Origin: Haloechinothrix alba
GTDB lineage: Bacteria; Actinomycetota; Actinomycetes; Mycobacteriales; Pseudonocardiaceae
Assembly: GCF_900188115.1 (NCBI RefSeq)
Contig: NZ_FZNW01000013.1
Span: 62,001 to 126,000, forward strand
Reading direction: 5' to 3'
Length of the DNA stretch: 64,000 nt
Below the pieces are notes generated by a model, which did not search any database, was not told the DNA's origin, and worked only from the letters and a program-made list of their open reading frames with translations. Both the position numbers and the translations under genes were made by a program. Positions 32,537 through 41,038 of this stretch are shown here, piece after piece (position 1 is the first letter of the stretch; each line of letters opens with the position of its first letter).

Positions 32537-34924
32537 GTGACGACCACTACAGAACCCAAGTCGACCAAGTATGCAGGCAAACCACAGCCAGGTATCGATG
32601 ACCCGAGCCTGCTGACCGGCAGTAGCACATACATGGATGACATCACCGTGCCGAGGATGATTGAGGGCGCGGTGTTGCGTAGTCCTGTTGCGCATGCGCG
32701 TATCACCCGTATCGACGTGAGCAAGGCGCTGGAACTGCCCGGTGTCTTCGACGTGATCACCGGCAACGATCTGGTCGAGATCGCGGGCGAGCAGCCCGTC
32801 ATCTGGTATCCGATACCCGAGCAGCGCATCGCTCGCGCACATGCGCTGGCGACCGACACCGTGCGGTGGGTCGGCCAGGGTGTCGCTGCGGTTGCCGCTG
32901 TCGACCGTTACGTGGCCGAGGACGCACTCGAACTGATCGAGGTCGACTACGAGCCGTTGCCCGTCGTCGCCGACCTCGAGCAAGCGCTGGCGCCGGACGC
33001 GCCGAAGCTGTACGAAGACTGGCCGGACAACATCAGTGGATCGATGACGTTGACGGCGGGCGACGCCGATGCGGCCTTCGCCGAGGCCGATGTCGTCGTC
33101 GGGGCGAGCTTTCGGCACCACCCGGGTTACGGATGTCCCATCGAGACTCGCGGGTGCATCTCGAACTGGGACGTCTTCTCGGGCCGGCTGGACGTGTGGC
33201 TGGGGACCCAGTCGCCGAATCTCGCCAGGGAGCTGTTCGCTCAGGTCCTCTCGGTGCCCGTCAGTAAGGTTCGCGTGCGCACACCCGAAATCGGTGGCGG
33301 ATTCGGTTTGAAGTTCGACTTCTACCCGGAAGGCGTCATCGCGGCGATCCTGTCCCGGCGCAGCAAGCGGCCCGTGAAACTGCTGGAGGACAGGCAGGAG
33401 AGTTTCGTCGCCTCGTCTCGGTCACGCGATATGCGGCACGACTTCGAGATGGCGCTGCGCTCGGATGGGACGATTCTCGGCCTGCGCGGTACTGCTTACG
33501 GCGTTCTCGGGGGAGCCTTGGGCACGGTGGGATCCGGCCCCCCGTGGGCGTCGGTGCTCACGTCCATGGGGCCGTACAAGATCCCGAACCAGGAGCTGAC
33601 GCTCAAGGCGGTGATGACGAACCGATCGCCCTACGGTTCCTACCGCGGTTGGGGTGTGCCCAAGGGAAATATCGTGCACGAGCGGCTCATCGAACTCGCC
33701 GCACGCAAGCTCGGGATGAGTCGTATCGAGCTACGCAGGATGAACTTCCCCGCGCCGGAGGAGTTCCCGTACTTCAGCGGAGCGGCATTCACCTTTGACA
33801 GCGGACGGTACGCCGACTGCCTGGATCTCGCTACGTCCGCCGTCGAAGAGCGTGGCTGGAATGAGCTGCAGCGTGAAGGGCGCGAGGCAGGCCGATCGAT
33901 CGGAATCGGATACGGCTTCCACATCGAGCCCGGTGCGTACGGTCCGAGCCGTGTCCTCAACATGGTCGGTCTTGATCACTCGGGCTTCGACGAGGTGTAT
34001 GTCCGCATGGACTCCGCAGGCAAGGTAACGGTCCTGTCGGGGCAAATCTCGACGGGACAAGGGACGCACACGACCTACGCGCAGTTGGTCGCCGAGGGGC
34101 TCGGCGTCCCGATCGAGGACGTTACGGTCGTGACCGGCGACACCGAGTCCTGTCCCTACACCGGCTACGGCACCGGCGGCAGCAGGGCAGCCACGTTGGG
34201 TGGCGCGGCTATCGTCAACGCTACCGGACGGCTGAAGTCGAAGATCCTGCGCATCGGCGCCGAACTTCTCGAGGCGGACCCTGAGGATCTGGAGCTCGAG
34301 GACGGCCGGGTATCGGTCCGCGGCGCTGCCGATTCCTCTGTCTCGACCGCCGATATCGGCTATTCCGCGTACCGGATGCTGAACGGGCGGCTGCCCGAGT
34401 CCGAGACGCCGACACTGGAAGAGGTGGACGTCTTCGACCCGGCGAACATGACAACGTCCTACGCCTGTACCGCACTGCTGGTGGAGGTCGACAGGCAGAC
34501 CGGGGCCGTCAAGCTGCTGGACTGCCTGCAGGCCCACGATGCAGGTGTGATCATCAACCCGTTGCTTGCCGACGGGCAGCTCGCAGGCGGCTTGGCGCAG
34601 GCTTTCGGTGGCGGGCTGTTCGAGGAGTTCGTCTACGACGACGACGGTCAGATCCGCACTGCGAGCTTCATGGACTACCTGATCCCGAGTGCCACGGACA
34701 TTCCGCCATTTCACTTCTATCACCAGGAAACCCCGGCCCCGCACATCCCGGGAGGTATGAAGGGCCTGGGGGAGGCAGGGACCATTGCCGGGGTATCTGT
34801 GGTGGGAAGCGCGATCGACGACGCATTGTCCGATCTCGGGGTGACCGTGTGCGAGTTTCCGATGACACCGCCCCGATTGCTCGAACTCATCCGTGCGGCC
34901 CAGTCAGGAGAAGCAACGACATGA
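32537..34924 (+). CDS. Xanthine-dehydrogenase-family Mo subunit, CoxL-like group (copy B)
   Basis: A 795-residue large subunit clearly different from copies A and C. It has IGGGFGLKFDFYPEG, the substrate-loop PYGSYRGWGVPKG, the Q-loop ISTGQGTHTTYAQ and the catalytic Glu in PGGMKGLGEAGTIAG. The true CO-dehydrogenase loop VAYRCSFR is absent, so CO oxidation is unlikely. The downstream order Mo-FAD-FeS-CoxG, all overlapping by four bases, and the CoxD/E homologues on the other strand make it the likely client of that maturation pair. The substrate is unknown. It starts 200 bp after the hydantoinase-like gene. Confidence 0.93.
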   Translation: MTTTTEPKSTKYAGKPQPGIDDPSLLTGSSTYMDDITVPRMIEGAVLRSPVAHARITRIDVSKALELPGVFDVITGNDLVEIAGEQPVIWYPIPEQRIARAHALATDTVRWVGQGVAAVAAVDRYVAEDALELIEVDYEPLPVVADLEQALAPDAPKLYEDWPDNISGSMTLTAGDADAAFAEADVVVGASFRHHPGYGCPIETRGCISNWDVFSGRLDVWLGTQSPNLARELFAQVLSVPVSKVRVRTPEIGGGFGLKFDFYPEGVIAAILSRRSKRPVKLLEDRQESFVASSRSRDMRHDFEMALRSDGTILGLRGTAYGVLGGALGTVGSGPPWASVLTSMGPYKIPNQELTLKAVMTNRSPYGSYRGWGVPKGNIVHERLIELAARKLGMSRIELRRMNFPAPEEFPYFSGAAFTFDSGRYADCLDLATSAVEERGWNELQREGREAGRSIGIGYGFHIEPGAYGPSRVLNMVGLDHSGFDEVYVRMDSAGKVTVLSGQISTGQGTHTTYAQLVAEGLGVPIEDVTVVTGDTESCPYTGYGTGGSRAATLGGAAIVNATGRLKSKILRIGAELLEADPEDLELEDGRVSVRGAADSSVSTADIGYSAYRMLNGRLPESETPTLEEVDVFDPANMTTSYACTALLVEVDRQTGAVKLLDCLQAHDAGVIINPLLADGQLAGGLAQAFGGGLFEEFVYDDDGQIRTASFMDYLIPSATDIPPFHFYHQETPAPHIPGGMKGLGEAGTIAGVSVVGSAIDDALSDLGVTVCEFPMTPPRLLELIRAAQSGEATT

Positions 34925-35799
34925 AACCACCGCCGTTCGAATACCGCAGCGCCCACGACAGCGCCGAGGCCGTGAATCTGCTGACCGAGTACGGCGACGA
35001 TGCCAAGATCCTCGCCGGTGGGCAGAGTCTCGTCCCGCTGATGAACTTCCGGATGGCGCGTCCATCGGTGCTCATCGACATCAATCAGACGCACGACATG
35101 ACGCATATCCGTGCGGACGACGGCCACCTCGTCGTCGGTGCGATGACCCGTCAGCGTGTCCTCGAACGCGATCAGACAGCGGGCTCCGCCGTTCCGCTCC
35201 TGCCGGCTGCGCTGGCCCACAGCGGCCATACGACCAACCGCAATCGGGGCACGTTCGGCGGCAGTTTGGCACACGCCGACCCGGCTGCGGAACTGCCTAC
35301 CGTGCTGGTGGCACTGGGCGGGGAGCTGACCGTGCAAGGTCCGTCCGGAAAGCGGACGGTTCCCGCCGAGGACTTCTTCCTCGCTCCGCTCGTGACCAGC
35401 CTGGAATACAATGAGATCTTGCTCTCGGCGCGGCTGCCTCGGCTACCGCAGGGCACCGGTGTCCGAGTTGAAGAACTCGCTCGCCGCCACGGCGATTTCG
35501 CCATCGTGTCCGTGATGGCAGCGGTCCATCTCGACTCGAACGGACGTGCAGACCTTGTGCGCATTGCGGCCGGCGGTGTCGATTCAACACCGATCCGGTT
35601 GCACGAGGCCGAGGCACAACTCTCGGGAACCGCGTTGGACGACGCCGGGATCGACGCGGCTGCCGTAGCCGCGGCGGATTCCGTTCACCCGACCGACGAC
35701 GTCCATGGTTCGGCCTCATACCGGCTCGAGATGGTGCGAGTGCTGGTCGCTCGCGCGATCCGTTCGGCAATCACTCACCAGAAGGAAGGCCACCGATGA
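34921..35799 (+). CDS. Molybdenum hydroxylase FAD-binding subunit (CoxM-like), copy B
   Basis: A 292-residue FAD subunit. It carries the canonical loops AGGQSLVPLMNFRMARP (residues ~35-50) and RGTFGGSLAHADPAAELP (~107-124), unlike copies A and C which have AGGTW. The ATG at 34921 overlaps the Mo-subunit stop (ATGA), and the stop overlaps the next start. Transfers electrons from the 2Fe-2S centres to the terminal acceptor. Confidence 0.94.
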   Translation: MKPPPFEYRSAHDSAEAVNLLTEYGDDAKILAGGQSLVPLMNFRMARPSVLIDINQTHDMTHIRADDGHLVVGAMTRQRVLERDQTAGSAVPLLPAALAHSGHTTNRNRGTFGGSLAHADPAAELPTVLVALGGELTVQGPSGKRTVPAEDFFLAPLVTSLEYNEILLSARLPRLPQGTGVRVEELARRHGDFAIVSVMAAVHLDSNGRADLVRIAAGGVDSTPIRLHEAEAQLSGTALDDAGIDAAAVAAADSVHPTDDVHGSASYRLEMVRVLVARAIRSAITHQKEGHR

Positions 35800-36299
35800 G
35801 CGACAAACACACGATCACCGTCACCGTCAACGGGCATGTATACACCGACGACTGCGAGGCGCGGATGACATTGGCGGACTTCCTGCGCCGCCAGTGCGGA
35901 CTCACCGGCACCCACCTCGGCTGCGAGCACGGGGTTTGTGGCGCCTGCACGGTATTCCTGGATGACGTCGCGGTCCGTTCGTGCCTGACTTTCGCCGTCC
36001 AAGCCGACGGCGCTCGTATCAGCACAGTCGAAGGGCTCGCCGAAGGCGACGAGCTCAATACACTGCAGAAGTCCTTCCAGGAGCATCACGGCCTGCAGTG
36101 CGGATTCTGCACGCCCGGAATGCTCATATGCGCAACCGAGCTGCTGCGCGACAACCCGAACCCGACCGAGACCGAGGTGCGCGAAGGAATCTCGGGAGTG
36201 CTGTGCCGGTGCACCGGCTATGACGGAATCGTCAAGTCGGTCATGGCCGCAGCTGACAGCCAGCGCGACGGGGTCTCCGAGAGTGGGAGCATCAGTTGA
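35796..36299 (+). CDS. Molybdenum hydroxylase 2Fe-2S subunit (CoxS-like), copy B
   Basis: A 167-residue iron-sulfur subunit with LGCEHGVCGACTVFLDD for cluster II and QCGFCTPGMLI plus LCRCTGYDGIV for cluster I. CGFCTPG is the standard form; copies A and C have CGACIPG/CGACVPG. Start and stop overlap both neighbours by four bases. Confidence 0.95.
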   Translation: MSDKHTITVTVNGHVYTDDCEARMTLADFLRRQCGLTGTHLGCEHGVCGACTVFLDDVAVRSCLTFAVQADGARISTVEGLAEGDELNTLQKSFQEHHGLQCGFCTPGMLICATELLRDNPNPTETEVREGISGVLCRCTGYDGIVKSVMAAADSQRDGVSESGSIS

Positions 36300-36901
36300 A
36301 AATCGAGCAAGAGATCGTGGTGCCCGCTCCCAAGGCTGAAGTGTGGCAGTTCTTCCACGATGTTCCGTCTGTCGTGGAGTGCCTGCCGGGGGCCGAGATC
36401 ACCGAGCAGGACGACGAAGGAAACTACCGTGGTCAACTCGCCACCAAACTCGGGCCGATCGCGATCAAGTTCGAAGGCAAGGCCACCGTCGTGTTCGACG
36501 AGCACGCATCACAGGTGACCATCCACGGCACGGGTGTCGACCGCAAGGGCGGTAGCCGCGGGGAAATCACTGTGGTTGGCGACATCAGTGACACCGACGC
36601 CGGAACACACGTCGGGATCAACACCGACGTTACGTTGTCCGGGTCCGCTGCCCAGTTCGGGAGAACGGGCCTCATCAACGACATATCACAACGCATGCTG
36701 GGCGAGTTCGCCACCTGCGTCGAAACCAAACTCAACGCCACACCCGAAACGGCAGCAAAAACTGTCGCTGCCGAGCCGCAAGGAATAAGCATCATTCTCA
36801 AGAGCCTGTGGGCACGGCTGAAGCGCCTCATCGCGCCACGTCGCTCCCGCGCTGCGACGGAGCGAACAAAACAGGATCCGAACCAACGAGAGCGCGAGTA
36901 A
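36296..36901 (+). CDS. CoxG-family SRPBCC protein (carbon monoxide dehydrogenase subunit G)
   Basis: A 201-residue protein with a CoxG/SRPBCC fold over residues 1-150: KIEQEIVVPAPKAEVWQFF, VECLPGAEIT, and LINDISQRMLGEFA. CoxG-like proteins help anchor or mature Mo hydroxylases at the membrane. The last ~45 residues are a basic tail (LWARLKRLIAPRRSRAATER), which could bind membrane lipids. The TTG start at 36296 overlaps the CoxS stop (TTGA). It ends the copy B unit. Confidence 0.9.
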   Translation: MKIEQEIVVPAPKAEVWQFFHDVPSVVECLPGAEITEQDDEGNYRGQLATKLGPIAIKFEGKATVVFDEHASQVTIHGTGVDRKGGSRGEITVVGDISDTDAGTHVGINTDVTLSGSAAQFGRTGLINDISQRMLGEFATCVETKLNATPETAAKTVAAEPQGISIILKSLWARLKRLIAPRRSRAATERTKQDPNQRERE

Positions 36902-36950
36902 GCCCATCAGACTCGGACATCGAGTCCAGACCAGCATCAAGGAGCAGCCA

Positions 36951-37937
36951 ATGTCGAACGAGCCACCTGTCGGTGTATTCGTCACCACATCGACCCCGCC
37001 GGAGAAGATTCCGTCGGTGGCCGCCGCGGCCGAGGAACTCGGATACGGGGAGGTGTGGGTCGCCGAGGATTACTTCTGTTACGGCGGATTCACCGGCGCG
37101 GCCCTCGCGCTGCAGGCCACGGAACGAATCAAGGTAGGGCTGGGGGTAGTCGCATCGACGCCCCGGCATCCTGCCGTCACCGCCATGGAGATCGCCACCC
37201 TGGCCCGAACCTATCCTGGCAGGTTCCTGCCGGGCATTGGGCACGGTGTCCCGTTCTGGACGCACCAGATGGGGCTGACCGCGAAGTCACCGTTGACCGC
37301 GCTGACCGAGTGCATCGATGGTGTCCGTCGTCTGCTTGCGGGCGAGACTCTCGACGTCGAGGGCGATTACTTCGCGTTCCGCTCAGTGGCCGCCACTCAT
37401 TGCCCCGAACAAGAGGTGCCCCTGCTGACCGGGGTGGTAGGACCTAAATCACTGCGGCTGTCCGGCCGGATTGCCGACGGCACTGTCATGAGCGTCCTGA
37501 CTGGCACTGCCTACCTGGACGGTGCCACGAAACACATTCACGAGGGCATGGCCGAAACCGGGCGCACCAATCACCTCACTCCCACGTTGGCGCTGTTCAG
37601 CATTGACAAGGACAGCAAGCGAGCCAGAGATGCAGTACGTGAGGTGGTTGCCCAGTACATCACCGTTCTCGGTCCGAAGAATCCCCTGACCGGAGCGTTC
37701 GGCTACAACGACCACGTCGCGGAGCTGCTCGAGCGGGAACCGGACCGATTCGCCGAGGCAATGCCCGACGAGTGGATCGATACGCTTGCCGTTGCGGGGA
37801 ATCCGGACGAAGTAGCTGCTCGGATCACCGAGCTGCGCGCCGCAGGGGCCACAAGCGTCGTGCTCGCTCCTGTCAATGGTGACACTGTCCAGGACGAGCT
37901 CCGGCTTACGGCGTCGGCAGTTCTGCCCCATCTGTGA
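36951..37937 (+). CDS. LLM-class flavin/F420-dependent oxidoreductase
   Basis: A 328-residue TIM-barrel oxidoreductase of the luciferase-like monooxygenase superfamily. It begins with a typical strand (VGVFVTTSTPPEKIPSVAAA), then EELGYGEVWVAEDY, IKVGLGVVASTPRHPAVTA and RFLPGIGHGVPFW, which resembles F420-dependent methylene-H4MPT-reductase-like members. The cofactor (F420 or FMN) cannot be fixed by eye, but fgd and fbiC genes 13 kb on make F420 plausible. AAGGAG lies 7 bases upstream of the ATG. It follows the CoxG gene by 49 bp and may be co-transcribed. Confidence 0.88.
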   Translation: MSNEPPVGVFVTTSTPPEKIPSVAAAAEELGYGEVWVAEDYFCYGGFTGAALALQATERIKVGLGVVASTPRHPAVTAMEIATLARTYPGRFLPGIGHGVPFWTHQMGLTAKSPLTALTECIDGVRRLLAGETLDVEGDYFAFRSVAATHCPEQEVPLLTGVVGPKSLRLSGRIADGTVMSVLTGTAYLDGATKHIHEGMAETGRTNHLTPTLALFSIDKDSKRARDAVREVVAQYITVLGPKNPLTGAFGYNDHVAELLEREPDRFAEAMPDEWIDTLAVAGNPDEVAARITELRAAGATSVVLAPVNGDTVQDELRLTASAVLPHL

Positions 37938-38045
37938 GCTGCGAAGACCGGACACGCGCCGGTACGTTGGCCTGCATGCCGACCGATGGTCTGGTGTGGT
38001 CTGCCACGTCACCGGGATTCCGTACTCGACCTGCTATCAGCCGTT

Positions 38046-38070
38046 CCGCCGCCGGGTGCCGGTGCGGCGG
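38046..38070 (+). terminator. Possible hairpin after the LLM oxidoreductase gene
   Basis: Seven-base arms CCGCCGC and GCGGCGG enclose an 11-base loop, 109 bp after the LLM stop and 79 bp before the lactonase start. No T-tract follows, so this is only a weak terminator candidate. The remaining 211-bp gap shows nothing else. Confidence 0.3.
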
Positions 38071-38148
38071 GCATCGACACCGCACAACGACGTCGACGCG
38101 CCCCCACCTACGGTGGCGTGACCATCGGTCCGGCGAAGGAGTTTCTTG

Positions 38149-38931
38149 ATGGCACACACTCCAGCACAGGCGCGGACAGGCGACCGTCCAGAGCTGCTCG
38201 TGCATGCCGATGGCGATGAACTGTCGGCGGCAGTGGCCGCACGGCTGCTCATGCGCATCGCGGACGTGCAAGCGACTCGGGGGGCGGCGTCTGTCGTACT
38301 CACAGGCGGAAGGACCGGGATCGGCGTCCTTCGACAGGTGTACGACATGTGCACTCACAGCGCGGTCGACTGGAGTCGAGTGAATGTGTTCTGGAGCGAC
38401 GAGCGCTTCGTGGATCGCGCACATCCGGAGCGAAACGAGCAGCAAGCGCGTGAGGCGCTCCTCGATCACGTTCCGGTCGATCCGGAAAGGATCTACGCGA
38501 TGGAGGCAAGCGGCGGCCGGTTCGGTACCGACGTCGAGGCTGCTGCGGCAGCTTATCGAGACATTCTCGCTGCCCATTCGCAGGACGCGGGACGTCCCTT
38601 GTTCGACGTCTGCTTGCTCGGAGTAGGGGAGGAGGGCCACATCGGGTCCCTCTTTCCGCACACCCACGCGGCAGCGGAGTGGGAGGCGGGCGCAGTGGGC
38701 GTGCGGGACTGTCCCAAGCCGCCTGCGACACGCGTCACCCTGACACTCGCCTCGATCTGTCGCGCCGATGAGGTGTGGCTGATCACCGATGGCGCCGCCA
38801 AGGCGGACGCGGTGGCTACGGCGCTGACGACACGTGACTCGCAGGCACTGCCCGCCGCTGGTGCGTGTGGCCGGACTCGCACTCTCTGGTTCGTGGATGA
38901 GAAAGCAGCGAGCCGTGTCGAGCACCAGTGA
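38149..38931 (+). CDS. pgl: 6-phosphogluconolactonase
   Basis: A 260-residue lactonase of the NagB/6PGL family. Recognisable features are SVVLTGGRTGIGVL, the VNVFWSDERFVDRAHPERN signature near residue 80, and LLGVGEEGHIGSLFPHT with the catalytic His near residue 160. It hydrolyses 6-phosphogluconolactone to 6-phosphogluconate. ATG 38149 follows AAGGAG at 7 bases; a TTG three bases upstream is less likely. It lies away from the tal-gnd-pgi-fgd cluster but supplies the step between Fgd and Gnd. It is preceded by the LLM gene and followed by a gene-poor 500 bp. Confidence 0.93.
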   Translation: MAHTPAQARTGDRPELLVHADGDELSAAVAARLLMRIADVQATRGAASVVLTGGRTGIGVLRQVYDMCTHSAVDWSRVNVFWSDERFVDRAHPERNEQQAREALLDHVPVDPERIYAMEASGGRFGTDVEAAAAAYRDILAAHSQDAGRPLFDVCLLGVGEEGHIGSLFPHTHAAAEWEAGAVGVRDCPKPPATRVTLTLASICRADEVWLITDGAAKADAVATALTTRDSQALPAAGACGRTRTLWFVDEKAASRVEHQ

Positions 38932-39437
38932 ACCTGCGACGACGATCGGTTTGCGTGTTCCCGCGAAACGTTCTCGCCCGGGTAAAGTTCCGGCGCGCAC
39001 CGGCGACCGTGGCCGCCGCGATCATGGCACGGTTGGTGAGCCACGCTGTCGCCGGGATCGGTGATCGTGTAGTCACACAGGAGGCGGGGACGTTGGGCGT
39101 CGACCTCCGGGCAGATGAGCCGGACACCAGCCTCAACGGGACGTTGCGACAAGGCGCAGCCTCGCTGCAGCGCGCTGGTCAGGGTACAACCGGCATTGCT
39201 CTTCAACCGGACTTGCCGCCGTTGTGTACCGACGGCTTGTAGTACCTTGCCGTTCCGCTGAATGCCGGACTGGTCACCCGGACACGAGCCGACAAAGTAC
39301 TACCAGCAACGACTTGCAAGGTGCCGCCCCGGATCCCATGATCAGGTCGGTCCCTGCTTGACGAAGGTCGACGACACGTCTCGCGGACACTCGGCTTCGG
39401 TTGCTGCAACCGGCCTTGCCAACGTGACGCCGGTAGC
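38932..39437. other. Gene-poor convergent gap
   Basis: About 500 bp between the lactonase (plus) and the thiolase-like gene (minus). A 104-codon plus-strand frame begins with a GTG overlapping the lactonase stop, but its composition (Arg-rich N-terminus, no recognisable motif) does not convince me. A weak 7-base inverted repeat, GTAGTAC and GTACTAC, spans 39239-39303. No clear terminator or decayed gene was identified. Confidence 0.4.
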
Positions 39438-40601
39438 TCACGTGGACATGATCGTGCAGCCCGCGATGCCGGGCGCGCCGTACACCTGGGTCAGACCGGT
39501 GCGGAGTGTGCCTGGAACCTGGCGGGAGCCGGCGTCACCGCGCAACTGTAGGGTGATCTCGTGAATCTGTCGCATGCCCGATGCCCCTACGGGTTCGCCG
39601 TTGGCAAGCAGCCCGCCGTCGGTATTGACGGGTAGGCGCCCGCCGATGTCGGTCTCGCGTCTTTCGATCATTGATTCCTGCTCACCGTGTTCACACAGTC
39701 CCGTTTCGGCCATCTGAATGATCTCTGAACCGGAATCGCTGTCCTGAACCTGAGCGATATCGATGTCCTCGGGACCGACGCCCGCTTGTTCATAGCACGC
39801 CCGAACGGCTTCGACAGTGGGACTATCGGGGCTGTCCGGTGCGAGCGAGGGGCTGAACACCTCGAACGTGCCGAACCGTCTGGTGCGTGTCGTGGCTGCC
39901 CTGAGATAGATCGGACGATCGGTGTAACGATGGGCGTGATCGGCACGGCACAGCACGACCGCACCGGCCCCCTCGTCCGGCGAGCAGAACATGTACTGGG
40001 TGAGCGGATAGTTCAGCATGCGCGAGGTGAGGATCTCCTCCTCGGTGAACGGCTTGCGTCGCCACGCGTTGCCGTTGGCGGCCCCGTTCCGGTACGCCTT
40101 GGCAGCAACTCTCGCCAACGAACGATGCGATATGCCGTGATCGTGCATATAGCGATGTGTCTTCATGGCGAAGAACTGTGTGGTGACCATCATGCCTGTT
40201 TCCGCGTACCAGCTGGGTAGCCCGGCGAAACTCGACCCGAGATTGAAGTGACCGCGCGGGTGCTTGTCGAAGCCAAGGGCCATGACGACGTCGTACTTCC
40301 CGGAGATGAGCGACTGTGCAGCCACATCCACCGCCGTTCCCGCTGTGGCGCACGCGTTGGTGACGTTCACGAACGGCAGCCCGGTCAGTCCGAGTTCGCC
40401 GACCAGCGCGTCGGGCGTGGGCGCCTGCGGCTCCCCCAGCACGCCACCCATGCTCCCGCCCACGGCGAACTGCACGTCCGACCATCCTACCCCCGCGTCG
40501 TGCAGCGCGTTCCGCGCTGCCTGGACTCCCATAGCCAGACCTGACACGCCGTCATGCCGGCCGAAGGGGTGCAGCCCTACACCCACGATCGCCACATCCA
40601 T
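39438..40601 (-). CDS. Thiolase-family protein (SCP-x/DitF-like) with altered active site
   Basis: A 387-residue thiolase-fold protein. The nucleophile region NVTNACATAGTAVDVAAQ keeps a Cys, but the usual GHP motif is GEP (NGEPVGASGMRQIHE), and the C-terminal CxG motif is replaced by AGCTIMST. Members with such changes act with a DUF35 partner, for example in retro-aldol cleavage of acyl-CoAs, and one is encoded immediately upstream. The start at 40601 has AAGGAG four bases ahead; an ATG at 40616 overlaps the DUF35 stop and is also possible. It ends the acyl-CoA operon. Confidence 0.88.
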   Translation of the reverse strand: MDVAIVGVGLHPFGRHDGVSGLAMGVQAARNALHDAGVGWSDVQFAVGGSMGGVLGEPQAPTPDALVGELGLTGLPFVNVTNACATAGTAVDVAAQSLISGKYDVVMALGFDKHPRGHFNLGSSFAGLPSWYAETGMMVTTQFFAMKTHRYMHDHGISHRSLARVAAKAYRNGAANGNAWRRKPFTEEEILTSRMLNYPLTQYMFCSPDEGAGAVVLCRADHAHRYTDRPIYLRAATTRTRRFGTFEVFSPSLAPDSPDSPTVEAVRACYEQAGVGPEDIDIAQVQDSDSGSEIIQMAETGLCEHGEQESMIERRETDIGGRLPVNTDGGLLANGEPVGASGMRQIHEITLQLRGDAGSRQVPGTLRTGLTQVYGAPGIAGCTIMST

Positions 40602-40612
40602 GATGCTCCTTC

Positions 40613-41038
40613 TCATTGTCGCGGGCGGAACGCGAACGTTGTGAGCTCGCTGCCATCCGACCTGCGGAACGGGGTCAGGACGAGCTCGACCGGCATGCCG
40701 AACACCAGGTTCTCCGGGTCGCGCTCGGTCAGTACCGTCTCCACGCGTATCCCGTCGGGTAGTTCCACATAGCCGACGCCGAACGGTTCGAACTCGTCGG
40801 GATCGGACGGGCCGGCGTACGGAGCCTTGAGGGGGAACTCCTGTACCGTGAACGTCCACAACGTTCCCGTGCAGGACAGCGGTATCTGGCGCACGGCGCG
40901 GCCGCCACACCGGGCGCACGAGCGCTGTACCGGAAAGATGGTGGTCCGACACCCGTCGCAACGTGCCCCCAGTAGTCGCGGTCTTCCGTCGACTTCGGTG
41001 ATGAGGCCCTCGGCCACCGGTTCATGTGTCGCCGTCAT
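40613..41038 (-). CDS. Zn-ribbon and OB-fold (DUF35) acyl-CoA-associated protein
   Basis: A 141-residue DUF35 protein. The N-terminal rubredoxin-like zinc ribbon has CDGC and CARCGG (residues ~28-47), followed by the OB fold with SCTGTLWTFTVQEFPLKAPY. These proteins pair with thiolase-like or acyl-CoA-modifying enzymes and deliver or cap the CoA substrate. The gene overlaps the acyl-CoA synthetase gene by 17 bases and is next to the thiolase-like gene, which should be its partner. Confidence 0.92.
   Translation of the reverse strand: MTATHEPVAEGLITEVDGRPRLLGARCDGCRTTIFPVQRSCARCGGRAVRQIPLSCTGTLWTFTVQEFPLKAPYAGPSDPDEFEPFGVGYVELPDGIRVETVLTERDPENLVFGMPVELVLTPFRRSDGSELTTFAFRPRQ

Noticed and set aside
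32537-34924. Aerobic CO dehydrogenase large subunit (coxL)
   Set aside because: The gene neighbours fit, but the diagnostic VAYRCSFR loop is replaced by PYGSYRGWG, so I call it only CoxL-like.
38928-39242. A 104-codon frame overlapping the lactonase stop
   Set aside because: The GTGA overlap is suggestive, but no motif or ribosome site is seen and the composition is not protein-like.
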